Source of the DNA: CAVPOO01 sp963707015
GTDB lineage: Bacteria > Pseudomonadota > Gammaproteobacteria > Thiohalobacterales > Thiohalobacteraceae
Direction of reading: 5' to 3'
NCBI GenBank assembly: GCA_963707015.1
Contig: CAVPOO010000009.1
Location: 1-64,000 of the forward strand
Length of the DNA: 64,000 nt
In this document: piece by piece, positions 17,544 through 26,614 of the stretch
Layout of the letters: the number at the start of each line of letters is the position of its first letter
Position numbering within the stretch: position 1 is the first letter of the stretch
The notes under the pieces: model-generated
Databases searched by the model: none
The model's input: only the letters and a program-made list of their open reading frames with translations
Told to the model about the DNA's origin: nothing
Position numbers and translations under genes: made by a program

Positions 17544-18926
17544 ATGCGTAGCACAGGCAAATGGATCACTCTCGTTCTGGTCAGCGCTTTTGTATCTGCG
17601 GGCTGTACACCCCACAAGCTGTACCGGACGGACACCAAAATCTGCGTAAGCAGCCAGCCGGCGCAGGACTGCCAGGAACGGGCGCTGCAGGAGTTCAAGG
17701 ATCCCGCTCATCCGGATGCCGGCTACTTATTGGGGTTCATCGAGTTCGACGATCAGGGTCAGGTCTTCGAGCGGCAGCAGATGGACGCCGTGCTCACTGC
17801 GCTGCAGACGGAGGCGGCTTCCACGAACCTGTTGATGGTCGTTTTTGTGCATGGCTGGAAGCACAGTGCCGCGCCCGGTGACACCAACATCGAGACGTTT
17901 CGCAGGAGCCTGGAGCGTATCAGCGAGCTGGAATCCCGCATCAGTCGCGAAACCGGTGCCGAGGCGCGCAAGGTTGTCGGCATCTACCTGGGCTGGCGCG
18001 GTGGGTCGATCACATGGCCGGGTGTGAAGGAGCTGACATTCTGGGACCGCAAGAATACCGCGCACAAGGTCGGCCACGGCGGTGTTACGGAAGTGGTCAG
18101 CAGGCTCGAGCTTGTGCGCAAGACGAAGGACGCCATGGAGGGCGAGCAGGGCCGGAGCCGAACGCGCCTGGTGGTGATTGGTCACAGCTTTGGCGGTGCC
18201 GTGGTGTATTCCGCGCTGTCCCAGATTCTGGCGGCGGGATTCGTCGACACGGTGGGACCCGCGGGGACCATTACCGATGTGAAGGGGTTTGGCGATCTGG
18301 TCGTGTTGATCAATCCGGCTTTCGAGGCGACCCTCTTTACGTCGTTGAGCGACATGAGCAATGAACGCGCCAGCTATTTTCCGGCACAGCTGCCGGTTAT
18401 CGCCGTCCTGACCTCAGAGGCAGACGATGCAACCAAGCGGGCTTTCCCGATGGGCCGCTGGTTTTCGACCTTCTTCGAGAAACACCGAGAGGAAACCAGA
18501 AAAAACGGCGTGACCGGCGAGGCTGAAGTTATCGACCAGAAGCAGGCCAACATAACGACAGTCGGACATTTTGAGCCCTACCGGACGCATTATCTGCGGG
18601 CTGCCGTCGAACCTGGCGCGGAGTCGCCCGACCAGCCGTCGGTCGAAGCCTCCGTCGAGCGGTTCTTCGATGTCAGCAGTCGCTGGGAGAACGATGCGCC
18701 GGGGAGCGTGATCGAGTTCGAGGGCTCGGTGCTGGAACGCACGGCGAACTCGGCGGGGCGCAACCCCTACCTGGTGATTCGCGTCGACGAGCAGCTGATC
18801 CGGGACCATAACGACATCGATGACTGGCGGATCGCGAGCTTCGTCCGGCAGCTGATTCTCATCGCGGGGCAGAGTGAGGATCTTCAGGAACGGCAGTTGA
18901 TGCGCACGCGGGCGCTCCGGAAATGA
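17544..18926 (+). CDS. Lipoprotein with alpha/beta-hydrolase domain
   Basis: The 460-residue product has a signal peptide and lipobox (VSAGC, Cys at residue 21), so it should be a membrane-anchored lipoprotein. The hydrolase core shows VVFVHGWKHS (oxyanion strand, residues 98-107) and the nucleophile elbow VIGHSFGG near residue 213. The later Asp and His cannot be fixed by eye. It resembles uncharacterised esterases or lipases with a VHGW-GHSFGG layout. AAGGAGG precedes the ATG. Confidence 0.8.
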   Translation: MRSTGKWITLVLVSAFVSAGCTPHKLYRTDTKICVSSQPAQDCQERALQEFKDPAHPDAGYLLGFIEFDDQGQVFERQQMDAVLTALQTEAASTNLLMVVFVHGWKHSAAPGDTNIETFRRSLERISELESRISRETGAEARKVVGIYLGWRGGSITWPGVKELTFWDRKNTAHKVGHGGVTEVVSRLELVRKTKDAMEGEQGRSRTRLVVIGHSFGGAVVYSALSQILAAGFVDTVGPAGTITDVKGFGDLVVLINPAFEATLFTSLSDMSNERASYFPAQLPVIAVLTSEADDATKRAFPMGRWFSTFFEKHREETRKNGVTGEAEVIDQKQANITTVGHFEPYRTHYLRAAVEPGAESPDQPSVEASVERFFDVSSRWENDAPGSVIEFEGSVLERTANSAGRNPYLVIRVDEQLIRDHNDIDDWRIASFVRQLILIAGQSEDLQERQLMRTRALRK

Positions 18927-18970
18927 CATGCTGCGGCACGGCTTTTGTGCCGGTGTGAACCACGATCGAG

Positions 18971-19100
18971 GTAGGGTTGGTCAGGCACGCCGTGTGTGCC
19001 GTAACCCACCGGCTGTGCCGGCAGGCACTCCCTCAGGGAACGCGTTGTGTTGCTTCGCAACGCCTGGTGGGTTACGCAAAAAACGCTAACCCACCCTACG
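18971..19100. repeat. Dispersed GTAGGGTGGGT repeat, copy 2
   Basis: Complete copy from GTAGGGTTGG to CCCACCCTAC, so the ends are inverted repeats. It lies directly upstream of the SLC13 gene and may supply part of its leader. Confidence 0.75.
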
Positions 19101-19126
19101 TTAATTCACGATACCCTCGGAAGCCT

Positions 19127-20989
19127 ATGACGCCGGACCAGCTGTCCATCCTCCTTATCCTGTTCGCTACCATTGTGCTGTTCCTGTGGGGGCGCTGGCG
19201 TCATGACGCGGTGGCGCTGGCTGCGCTATTGGCCTGCGTATTCGCCGGGCTGGTACCCGCCGACGCGGCCTTCGCAGGGTTTGCGCATCCCGCCGTCATC
19301 ACCGTCGCCTGTGTGCTGGTCTTGAGCCGCGGATTGCTGACGACCAGCGCGGTGGATGCGATCGCGCACTATACGGTCCCCACTTCGGCGGGCCCCACCT
19401 GGACCATCACGGCGATCACCGCGGTGGGTGCGGTGCTGTCCGCGTTCATGAATAACGTCGGCGCGCTGGCCTTATTGTTGCCACTGGCTGTTCAGATCGC
19501 GGACAAGCAGAAACTGCCGCCGGGCAAGGTGCTCATGCCCTTGGCATTCGGAACGATCCTGGGTGGTATGACGACACTGATTGGCACGCCGCCCAATCTC
19601 ATCGTTTCGGGGTTTCGTGCCGTCAGCGGCGAGAGCAGTTTCGGCATGTTTGACTTCACGCCCGTGGGGCTCGCCGTGGCCAGTGTGGGTGTGCTCTTCG
19701 TGACCCTGATCGGCTGGCGCATCATTCCGTCGCGGGAACAAAAGGGTGCCGCGGGTTTCGATACCGGAACCTATCTGACCGAGGCTCGGGTGACCGAGGA
19801 CAGCCCGGCAGTCGCCAAAACCCTGCGCGAGGCGCAGCAGATCCTCGATGAAGCCGGTGCACAGATTATCGGTATGGTGCGGAATGATTTTCGCGTTTAC
19901 GCGCCAAATCCCCTGCGGCTTTTGCGCGCCGGCGACATCCTGGTTATCGAGGTGGAACCCGAAGCCATGAGCGCCGCCCTGTCCAGCCTGGGGCTGGAAT
20001 TCGCGGGCGCGGTTCCGCCCGAAGCAGAGACAGCGGAAGACCAGGGCAAAGGCCACAAACCCACGCCGTCGGAAAATAAGGGGGGGGATTCGGCAAAAGG
20101 CGAGACGACCAGAAAGAAGGAACGCGAAGCCGAAGAGGTGGTCTTGCAGGAGCTGGTCGCCATGCCGACGTCCAGCCTGGTCGGTCGTTCCGCCTGTGAT
20201 GTCGAGGTGTGCACACGTTACGGCCTCAATCTGCTCGCGATATCCCGCCAGGGACGACGTTCCATCAGTCGGGTTCGCTCGATGCAGGTCCAGGCGGGCG
20301 ATGTCCTCCTGATGCAGGGTGTGCCGGACGCCTTGTCCGGCTTTGCCGCCGAGGTCGGCTGCGTGCCGCTTGCCAAGCGTGCCATCCGTATCCCAGATAA
20401 GGGCCGCACAACACTCGCCATGCTCGTCATGGCCCTGGCGATTGGGGGTGCCGCCTTTGGTCTGCTGCCCGCAGCCATTTCCTTTGCCACGGGTGTGCTG
20501 ATGTTCACGGTGCTGCGGCTGGTGCCGGCCCGGGAGGTCTATGAGGCAATCGACTGGTCGGTCATTGTGCTGCTGGGCGCCATGATTACGGTGGCCGGTG
20601 CCATGGCCTCGACGGGCACTGCCGACCTGCTTGCCCGGATGCTGCTCGACAACCTTGCCCAGGGGCAGCCGATTATTGCGCTTACGCTCATGCTGATCCT
20701 GACGATGACCTTGTCAGATTTTATGAACAACGCGGCCACCGCCGCCGTGATGTGTCCGATTGCAATCAGCACGGCCAGCCAGCTCGGCGTGAATGCAGAC
20801 CCCTTTCTCATGGCGATTGCGATCGGTGCAGCCTGTGCCTTCCTGACGCCCGTCGGACACCAGAACAACACCTTGATCCTTGGTCGGGGTGGTTTTCGCT
20901 TCGGCGACTATTGGCAGTTGGGCTTACCCCTGGAAATCCTGGTGGTGGTCATCAGCATACCGATGCTGCTTCTGGTATGGCCGCTTTAA
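19127..20989 (+). CDS. SLC13-family permease with two RCK_C (TrkA-C) domains
   Basis: A 620-residue inner-membrane anion:sodium symporter-like protein of the DASS/ArsB superfamily. The N-terminal half has about five membrane helices with the pore motif AFMNNVGALALLLP and GTPPNLIVSG. Two cytoplasmic RCK_C domains (residues about 205-280 and 345-420) are separated by a charged linker (PSENKGGDSAKGETTRKKER). The C-terminal half repeats the fold with SDFMNNAATAAVMCPIA. The substrate (sulfate, dicarboxylate or other) cannot be read from sequence. I chose ATG 19127 because the frame upstream lies in the dispersed repeat. Confidence 0.9.
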   Translation: MTPDQLSILLILFATIVLFLWGRWRHDAVALAALLACVFAGLVPADAAFAGFAHPAVITVACVLVLSRGLLTTSAVDAIAHYTVPTSAGPTWTITAITAVGAVLSAFMNNVGALALLLPLAVQIADKQKLPPGKVLMPLAFGTILGGMTTLIGTPPNLIVSGFRAVSGESSFGMFDFTPVGLAVASVGVLFVTLIGWRIIPSREQKGAAGFDTGTYLTEARVTEDSPAVAKTLREAQQILDEAGAQIIGMVRNDFRVYAPNPLRLLRAGDILVIEVEPEAMSAALSSLGLEFAGAVPPEAETAEDQGKGHKPTPSENKGGDSAKGETTRKKEREAEEVVLQELVAMPTSSLVGRSACDVEVCTRYGLNLLAISRQGRRSISRVRSMQVQAGDVLLMQGVPDALSGFAAEVGCVPLAKRAIRIPDKGRTTLAMLVMALAIGGAAFGLLPAAISFATGVLMFTVLRLVPAREVYEAIDWSVIVLLGAMITVAGAMASTGTADLLARMLLDNLAQGQPIIALTLMLILTMTLSDFMNNAATAAVMCPIAISTASQLGVNADPFLMAIAIGAACAFLTPVGHQNNTLILGRGGFRFGDYWQLGLPLEILVVVISIPMLLLVWPL

Positions 20990-21083
20990 AGGTAACAGCT
21001 TCAACACGGGTCGCGAATACCATGGCAATAGCGAAACGCATGCGCTATACAGATGTGGCAGAGCGTTAGAAAGGAAAAGCAAT

Positions 21084-21317
21084 ATGCCCCATGTCATCGT
21101 AAAGCTTTACCCGGGAAGACCAGAGGAGCAGAAAAAGCGACTTGCCGATGAGATCGTAAAGGCCCTGGTTGCGACTGTGCGGTGCAAGGAGGAATCCGTC
21201 TCGGTGGCAATTGAAGAGATTGAACCGACTGACTGGCCCGAGAAGGTGTACAAGCCCGACATCCTGGATAAGCAGGACACGCTTTACAAGAAGCCGGGAT
21301 ACAATCCTTTCGAATGA
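21084..21317 (+). CDS. pptA: 4-oxalocrotonate tautomerase family protein, PptA-like
   Basis: A 77-residue tautomerase. The second residue is Pro (MPHVIVKLYPG), which becomes the catalytic N-terminal base after Met removal. Length and the ending KKPGYNPFE match E. coli PptA (77 residues, ending KKPGYSMNA). The family interconverts keto and enol forms. The physiological substrate is unknown. GAAAGGAAAAG precedes the ATG. Confidence 0.85.
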   Translation: MPHVIVKLYPGRPEEQKKRLADEIVKALVATVRCKEESVSVAIEEIEPTDWPEKVYKPDILDKQDTLYKKPGYNPFE

Positions 21318-21413
21318 CCGGCATCGTTCTAATCAATCTCAAGAGGCTTAGCGGTTGCGGCTGGGCTTAGCCGATGAGTTGCCCCGATACCTGTCTAAGG
21401 AGTGACTATTGCT

Positions 21414-21827
21414 ATGCATAAGCAAAATAAAACCAACGTCTTCGCGACAAGCCTCCTGGCCCTCATGGTGCTCAGCACAGCAGACGCCGGTGAGGTAAAG
21501 ATCCTTGCCGCGGATTTCGCAAGCAATGGCGACAACCGCTGGTCGGTGAACGTGACCCTGCAACATGATGATACCGGCTGGGACCATTACGCGGACAACT
21601 GGCGGGTAGTAGATAGCGCGGGCAAGACGCTGGGTGAGCGGGTGCTCCATCATCCGCATGTCGATGAACAGCCCTTTACCCGTGGCCTGGGCGGCGTGCT
21701 GGTGCCGGAGGGCACGACGATGGTTTACATCGAGGCTCACGACAACGTACATGGCTGGACGTCGAAGCGGCTGGAAGTGGATCTCGGCAAGGCCACCGTC
21801 GGACGTTTGAAGGTTGAAGCGGAGTAG
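21414..21827 (+). CDS. Small periplasmic protein of unknown function
   Basis: The 137-residue product has a signal peptide (FATSLLALMVLSTADA, cleavage before GEVKIL). The mature part looks like an all-beta domain (WSVNVTLQHDDTGWDHYADNW, TTMVYIEAHDNVHGW). Similar proteins in proteobacteria are uncharacterised. AAGGAG supports the ATG at 21414. Confidence 0.65.
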   Translation: MHKQNKTNVFATSLLALMVLSTADAGEVKILAADFASNGDNRWSVNVTLQHDDTGWDHYADNWRVVDSAGKTLGERVLHHPHVDEQPFTRGLGGVLVPEGTTMVYIEAHDNVHGWTSKRLEVDLGKATVGRLKVEAE

Positions 21828-22033
21828 GGTCTCGTGAGCTGACCCTATGCGCGAGGCGCTCGCGGCGCGCGGAGGATGAGTTGATGGACCTTGACTGCGG
21901 CTTGGCGGACGGCTATGGAGGAGTCATTAGGACTTGCGGACTGCGAACGGAAACGGGAGAAATCGAAGCTAAGGGGATTGTCGGCAGCCTGGAGGCGTCC
22001 GGTTGAACCGATCAAACGCAAGAGGAACGGTAA

Positions 22034-22429
22034 ATGAACAGAAGAATAGTGCTGGCGGTAATTGCGGTGTTTATCGCATGGTCGATTCTGGATTTCATTC
22101 TTCACGGCGTGCTGCTTCGGTCTACCTATGAGGCTACTGCGAATCTGTGGCGCCCCATGGAAGAAATGAAGATGTCTCTGATGTACCTCGTCACATTGTT
22201 GTTTACGGCGTCCTTCGTGGCCATTTACACATTCCTGGTTAAAGAGAAATCCCTGGGATCCGGTATCAAATTTGGCGCGCTCTTCGGTCTGGCTTCCGGT
22301 GTTTCGATGGGCTTCGGCTCTTACGCCTATATGCCAATTCCCTTGGTACTGGCCTGGAGCTGGTTTGTCGGCAGCCTCGTTCAGGCAATTGTCGCAGGGC
22401 TGATCGTGGGAGTGATAGTGAAATCCTGA
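22034..22429 (+). CDS. Four-helix membrane protein, DUF1761-like
   Basis: The 131-residue product has four predicted membrane segments (IVLAVIAVFIAWSILDFI, MYLVTLLFTASFVAIYTFL, FGALFGLASGVSMGFG, FVGSLVQAIVAGLIVGVIV). The FILHGVLL segment and overall length resemble DUF1761 proteins. No catalytic motif is seen and the function is unknown. AAGAGGAACG precedes the start. Confidence 0.6.
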   Translation: MNRRIVLAVIAVFIAWSILDFILHGVLLRSTYEATANLWRPMEEMKMSLMYLVTLLFTASFVAIYTFLVKEKSLGSGIKFGALFGLASGVSMGFGSYAYMPIPLVLAWSWFVGSLVQAIVAGLIVGVIVKS

Positions 22430-22518
22430 TCGATTACGTGTCAGCGTGATCAGAGGCCCAACGAGCCGGTTCACGGGACAGCGTGAAGCTTCAAGTTAAC
22501 AGCGGAGAAGAATCCTTT

Positions 22519-22914
22519 ATGAATAACGTGAGAAGCATCGGACATAAAGCGCTGACCTGGATTCAGGACCTTGGGCTGCTGGTCATTGCAGTTTGCACGG
22601 TAATCGCCGGCGGGATCGAGATTGCATTCATGGTTGAAGCAAAGACCGTCAGGCTGGCGGACCTTCTGCTGCTGTTTATCTATCTCGAAGTGCTCGCGAT
22701 GGTAGGCATCTATCTTGATTCAGGAAAGCTGCCTGTGCGCATGCCGCTCTACATCGCGATCGTGGCACTGGCACGGTATCTGATTCTGGATATGAAAAAC
22801 CTGGACACCTGGAGAATGGTCGGTATCTCTGGCGCAACTTTGCTCATTGCGGTCGCTATCCTGGTCATTCGCTTTGGCCACACGCGATTTCCTTACGGCA
22901 AGGAGGAGGGCTGA
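22519..22914 (+). CDS. psiE: PsiE-family membrane protein
   Basis: The 131-residue product has four membrane segments and the PsiE core LADLLLLFIYLEVLAMVGIYL and LYIAIVALARYLILDMK. PsiE proteins are phosphate-starvation inducible in E. coli; their biochemical role is not known. The start matches the duplicated fragment at 17358. ATG 22519 is preferred over the upstream ATG at 22483. Confidence 0.8.
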   Translation: MNNVRSIGHKALTWIQDLGLLVIAVCTVIAGGIEIAFMVEAKTVRLADLLLLFIYLEVLAMVGIYLDSGKLPVRMPLYIAIVALARYLILDMKNLDTWRMVGISGATLLIAVAILVIRFGHTRFPYGKEEG

Positions 22915-23051
22915 CGGGGCGCTCCGCTGCAAGGCGGTTTCCTCCTCACAGGTTTGAAGTCTTCCGAAGCAGGGGGCGGAGTTGAATCTTTCGCGCGAAT
23001 TGACGATTCAAGGTCTGAGACTTGAGTGTCGGCGATGGGGGCAGGAATACG

Positions 23052-23573
23052 GTGATTGAGACTACGGTGAAGTTTCGCGAGGTGCAGCGTTTTCGACAGA
23101 AGTGGCTTCAGCTCACCCTGGTAGCGGTCGCGCTGGGTTCCGTCATTACTTTCGGATACGGAATGGTTACCCAGCTTGTCCTGGGTCAGCCCTGGGGTAG
23201 CAGGCCGTTGTCTGATACGGCACTGACAATCGTCGGGCCGCTCATGATCCTGCTGGGGATAGGCCTGGCCTGGCTTTTCCATGCCATGATGCTGCTCACG
23301 GAGGTTCGCGATGATGGGGTCCATATCCACTTTGTTCCACTGGCGCGTCACACGGTACACTTCGGGAATATCGTCAGTTGCGAGGTTCGGACTTATCGTC
23401 CAATTCGAGAGTACGGGGGCTGGGGTGTGCGCTATGGGCGGGCCGGGAAAGCCTATAATGTCAGTGGCAACCGAGGTGTACAACTCAAGCTTTCGAACGG
23501 TAAGGGATTACTGATTGGGTCACAACGTCCGGAAGAACTTGCGCAGGCAATACACGCGGGGATGAAAGGCTAG
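23052..23573 (+). CDS. Membrane protein with PH-like domain (DUF6141-like)
   Basis: About 173 residues with two membrane segments (LTLVAVALGSVITFGYGMV and TIVGPLMILLGIGLAWLF). A soluble C-terminal part follows with WGVRYGRAGKAYNVSGNRGV and LLIGSQRPEELAQAI, as in small bacterial PH-like proteins. I use GTG 23052 because of GCAGGAA just upstream; a TTG at 23022 is also in frame. Function unknown. Confidence 0.65.
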   Translation: MIETTVKFREVQRFRQKWLQLTLVAVALGSVITFGYGMVTQLVLGQPWGSRPLSDTALTIVGPLMILLGIGLAWLFHAMMLLTEVRDDGVHIHFVPLARHTVHFGNIVSCEVRTYRPIREYGGWGVRYGRAGKAYNVSGNRGVQLKLSNGKGLLIGSQRPEELAQAIHAGMKG

Positions 23574-23669
23574 AAGCGACTGAAGTCGCTACGACTCTTG
23601 CCACCGGCGGTTGCAGTCGTGTTCGCCTTGGACGCCTTGCGAACTTTGACCCGTTCTCAAAAACGCCTG

Positions 23670-23699
23670 AAAAAAAAGCGGAGGTCCGAAGACCTCCGC
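23670..23699 (-). terminator. Terminator of double-glycine cassette A
   Basis: On the minus strand GCGGAGGTC-TTCG-GACCTCCGC forms a 9-bp stem with a TTCG tetraloop, followed by eight T. The same hairpin ends all five cassettes. Confidence 0.9.
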
Positions 23700-23734
23700 C
23701 GATTTGCTGCCGATCTGCTGTTGGTTCTGCCGAC

Positions 23735-24004
23735 TTAGGCCCCGGCCAGAAGGTTGCCAAGCTGATCGATGTACTGAGCCTGGTTGTTGGACTGGTTGAC
23801 CACGCCGAAGTTGAAGGAGCCAACGGAGTTGGACTGGATCCCGACATTCTCGGCGCCGTTGTACACCGGGAAGCTGGTCGCGACCGAGGTGTAGCCCAGT
23901 ACCAGCGCGGCGAGTTCGCTACCCATACCACCGGCCACAGTCGCCATCGCCTTGCCGTCGAGTTCCTTGCTTGCCGTCAGATCTTTGATTGTCAGAGTTG
24001 CCAT
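23735..24004 (-). CDS. Double-glycine-leader small protein, copy A
   Basis: The 89-residue product begins with the family leader MATLTIKDLTASKELDGKAM, then ATVAGG. ELDxxAM-AxVxGG before a small protein resembles double-glycine leaders cut by C39-peptidase ABC exporters. The core of about 63 residues (GSELAALVLGYTSVATSFPV, then SVGSFNFGVVNQSNNQAQY) has a hydrophobic patch followed by a Q/N/S-rich stretch and ends in QLGNLLAGA. No Cys is present, so the core is not an obvious lanthipeptide or disulfide peptide. GGAG precedes the start (weakly spaced). It is driven by the sigma-54 promoter at 24094. The exporter is not in this window. Secretion and role are inferred. Confidence 0.75.
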   Translation of the reverse strand: MATLTIKDLTASKELDGKAMATVAGGMGSELAALVLGYTSVATSFPVYNGAENVGIQSNSVGSFNFGVVNQSNNQAQYIDQLGNLLAGA

Positions 24005-24093
24005 TGTCAGTTCTCCAGTTTCAGTTTCGTTAAAGGTTCAAGGTTTGGTTTAAGGCGATTGACCCGGGGGCGCTGCGCCGTTGTATAGGCTTT

Positions 24094-24270
24094 TGCAGGC
24101 GGCGTGCCAGTTTTCGTGACATACCGGGAATGTGCTCGTAAGATATGGAATCGAAAAGTATTAACGAAATGCCCGTGGGCTTACGCGCGGGCAGCGCGAG
24201 CTGTTGGCGGTGTGGAAAGTCGGTTGTGAACAAACACAGTGGCTGTTCCACGTTTGGCGGCAGGCAACAG
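24094..24270 (-). promoter_or_regulatory. Sigma-54 promoter and enhancer region of cassette A
   Basis: Minus-strand TGGCACGCCGCCTGCA (24109-24094) has GG and GC ten bases apart, as in RpoN -24/-12 promoters. The predicted transcript starts about 75-80 bases before the ATG. A dyad-like site at 24224-24237 is 115 bp upstream of the -24 box, and a second conserved block (TTTGGCGG...CAACAG) lies at 24253-24270. This copy's dyad is the most diverged. Confidence 0.85.
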
Positions 24271-24495
24271 CGCAGCCCGCACATGCTGGAGAGCGCCTGA
24301 GGAGGAGGGGCCAAGTCTGGGCTCTTGATCGCGATTCGCGATTCGCGAGTCGAGACCTGACGCCGGCGTGCCAAGGGGTGACACCGAAGACGCTGAATCC
24401 AGCGGAGCTTCCAGACAGGCGAAGCCCAATTGCCTGGATCTGACCAAGCAGAAGATAGATACTCCGGCAGGCCGGGACGAGTACGGCCGCTCTCT

Positions 24496-25044
24496 ATGTG
24501 GCAAGACATGACTATTCGTGAAGCATCGGAACAGGACATGCTAGCCGTTCTGACGGTTCAAAGGGACGCTTTCGGTCGTGATGAGGAGGCGGAGCTGGTA
24601 AGCGCGCTGGTGAATGACCCTAGCGCGAGGCCTTGCCTGTCTCTTCTGGCGTTTGCCGGCGATCGGGCCTTAGGCCATATACTCTTCACCAGGGCAGCAT
24701 TGCTCAATGCGCCACGGGCAGTATCGGCAAGCATATTGGCCCCATTGGCTGTTGTCTCGCATGCTCAGGGGCGAGGAATCGGCGGCAGACTGATTGGTGA
24801 AGGATTGGCACGCCTCAGCGTGGCGGGTACCGAATTGGTGTTCGTTCTTGGCTACCCGGATTACTATACGCGCTATGGTTTCACGCCAGCAGGTTCCCTG
24901 GGATTTGCTGCGCCATATCCAATACCGGAAAAGGATGCTGACGCCTGGATGGTGCAGGCGCTGCAGGAAAATGTGATCGGCACTCTGCAGGGAAGGGTCG
25001 TTTGCGCCAATGCGTTAGACAAGCCGGAATACTGGAGGGAGTAG
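24496..25044 (+). CDS. GNAT-family N-acetyltransferase (YhbS-like)
   Basis: A 182-residue single-domain acetyltransferase. The acetyl-CoA loop is LAVVSHAQGRGIGGRLI (Q/RxxGxG/A). The following FVLGYPDYYTRYGFTPA is typical of YhbS-like GNATs. The acceptor is unknown. ATG 24508 (MTIREASE) is an alternative start closer to the family norm. Confidence 0.88.
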   Translation: MWQDMTIREASEQDMLAVLTVQRDAFGRDEEAELVSALVNDPSARPCLSLLAFAGDRALGHILFTRAALLNAPRAVSASILAPLAVVSHAQGRGIGGRLIGEGLARLSVAGTELVFVLGYPDYYTRYGFTPAGSLGFAAPYPIPEKDADAWMVQALQENVIGTLQGRVVCANALDKPEYWRE

Positions 25045-25101
25045 CTACCCTTCAGTTAGCGGTTTCTCGAGAAGCCGGTTGTCGAGGAGTATTGCGAATA
25101 A

Positions 25102-25650
25102 ATGCCTGACGGGGACATCGCTACGATGCCTCCTCAGTCACCACGTTGTGAGGCATCAAGACCCGTGAGTGGGATCCAGATCAAACCCATCTCGGAGGAG
25201 AACTATCGAGAGCTGTCTGTGCTGGTCGGGGAACTTTTGCAGGAAATCATGGATACGATAAAGCAAAAGGCATTCAATTATGACGAGACCGACACCGAAA
25301 GAAGGGCCAGAGATCTTATCGAAAATGAGAAATACTGGGTGTTCGTCGCCCTCGATAAGGACTCGCAAACACTCGTCGGCTTTGTGTCGCTGTATGAAAG
25401 TTACGCCCTGTATGCGGAAGGTGCCTACGGCACGATCCCGGAGTTGTATGTTCGCCCGGCGTGGAGGTCAAGGCACATTGGCCGCCGTCTTCTGAAGAAG
25501 GCCATGCAGTTCGGAAAGGAAAGAGCTTGGCGAAGGCTCGAAGTGACGACACCTCCGCTGCCTCAGTTCGAGAGAACCTTGCGGTTTTATCAGGCGAATG
25601 GCTTTGAAGTAGCCGGTGGCCGAAAACTGAAGGCAGCGATAGATGTCTGA
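25102..25650 (+). CDS. GNAT acetyltransferase, copy 1 of a duplicated pair
   Basis: The 182-residue product has a GNAT fold starting at IQIKPISEENYRELSVLVGE. The central sheet reads YWVFVALDKDSQTLVGFVSL and ELYVRPAWRSRHIGRRLL carries the CoA loop. The first 24 residues are not conserved in copy 2, so the real start may be the GTG at 25165. It is close to the gene at 26755 (most residues identical), a recent duplication that also involves the adjacent double-glycine cassettes. Confidence 0.85.
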   Translation: MPDGDIATMPPQSPRCEASRPVSGIQIKPISEENYRELSVLVGELLQEIMDTIKQKAFNYDETDTERRARDLIENEKYWVFVALDKDSQTLVGFVSLYESYALYAEGAYGTIPELYVRPAWRSRHIGRRLLKKAMQFGKERAWRRLEVTTPPLPQFERTLRFYQANGFEVAGGRKLKAAIDV

Positions 25651-25880
25651 ATTGCGCAGGGAGGCCAATCCGCGCGAAAGTGCTCGCTCGGCTCACGCGC
25701 AACGAGGAGTCGGGATGCCCCCTGAGACATTCTCGCCGGAAGCTGTCTGGTGATTGGCGTGCTCAGGCACGCGGCAGACCTGCGTGATCGATCAAGCGGT
25801 AGCCCGGCACCTGTCTATTGAAATGTCAGGTGGCCGGACGCGTGGTTGCGCAATCCGAGCGAAGAGTGCCGGGACAATAA

Positions 25881-25906
25881 CAAAGCGGAGGTCCGAAGAC
25901 CTCCGC
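25881..25906 (-). terminator. Terminator of double-glycine cassette B
   Basis: Same GCGGAGGTC-TTCG-GACCTCCGC hairpin. The T-tract is interrupted here (TTTGTTATTGT). Confidence 0.85.
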
Positions 25907-25941
25907 CGTTTTGCTGCCGATCTGCTGTTCGTCTTGAAGAC

Positions 25942-26223
25942 TTAGGCACCACCCAGAAGGTTGCCGAGCTGATCGATGTGCTGGTGGCTATCGTTCGACT
26001 GGTTGACCATGCCGAAGTTGAAGGAGTCGACCGCGTTGGCCTGCAGACTCTCGTTGACGGCGTAGTTGCCGACCGGGAAGCTGGTGCTCACCGAGGTGAC
26101 GTCCAGAAGCAGCAGGGACAGCGGTGAGTGGGCACTCTCCAGGCTACCACCGGCCACAGCCGCCATGGCCTTGCCGTCGAGTTCCTTGCTTGCAGTCAGA
26201 TCTTTGATTGTCAGAGTTGCCAT
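25942..26223 (-). CDS. Double-glycine-leader small protein, copy B (most diverged core)
   Basis: 93 residues. The leader is the same as in the other copies (MATLTIKDLT...AAVAGG), but the core differs strongly: SLESAHSPLSLLLLDVTSV replaces the GSELAALVLGYTS segment, then VGNYAVNESLQANAVDSFNF, with the same C-terminal QLGNLLGGA. A constant leader and a changing core is typical of exported peptide families. Promoter and terminator are shared with the other copies. Confidence 0.75.
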   Translation of the reverse strand: MATLTIKDLTASKELDGKAMAAVAGGSLESAHSPLSLLLLDVTSVSTSFPVGNYAVNESLQANAVDSFNFGMVNQSNDSHQHIDQLGNLLGGA

Positions 26224-26304
26224 TTTAATTCTCCAGTTCGTTAAAGGTTCAGGGTTCGGTTTAAGGCGGATGACCCGTGGGTGCTGCGCCGTCGTAGTCG
26301 CTAT

Positions 26305-26481
26305 TGCAGGCGGCGTGCCAGTTTTCGTGAAAGGCTGGGGGCGTGTTCATAAGGAGTTGAATCCAAAAGGATTAACCAAAGACCTGGGGCCTCATACCGG
26401 GGAAGCGCGAGATGCTATTTAGGCGGAAAGTCGGCTGTGTACAAACAGAAATCCTATGCCCAGTGCGGCGTCACACAACAG
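26305..26481 (-). promoter_or_regulatory. Sigma-54 promoter and enhancer region of cassette B
   Basis: TGGCACGCCGCCTGCA on the minus strand (26320-26305). The dyad CTGTGTACAAACAG (plus-strand reading, 26435-26448) is 115 bp upstream of the -24 box. A second block, GGCGTCACACAACAG, ends at 26481, where the truncated antitoxin sequence begins. Confidence 0.88.
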
Positions 26482-26560
26482 TCGCCTCATGATCTTCACA
26501 GACGTCTTCCATGGTTCTTGCCAAGTTGGCTCTCACGGCAGTGTAACCACGAGCTTTCAT
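26471..26560 (-). pseudogene. Phd/YefM-type antitoxin, 5' fragment
   Basis: MKARGYTAVRANLARTMEDV followed by CEDHEATVV matches the N-terminal DNA-binding part of Phd/YefM antitoxins (YTxxRANLAxxMExVxED). The frame is cut after 29 residues exactly where the cassette B upstream region begins. AGGAG precedes the ATG. No toxin gene remains. Confidence 0.65.
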
Positions 26561-26614
26561 AAGCAAGCGCTCCTGAATACCTGCATGTACGTCATATGAT
26601 GCAAGGTATGCTCG

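Noticed and set aside
23735..24004. Double-glycine proteins as PEP-CTERM or lanthipeptide precursors
   Set aside because: There is no C-terminal PEP motif with membrane helix and no Cys or modification enzyme gene nearby. The leader rather than the tail is conserved.
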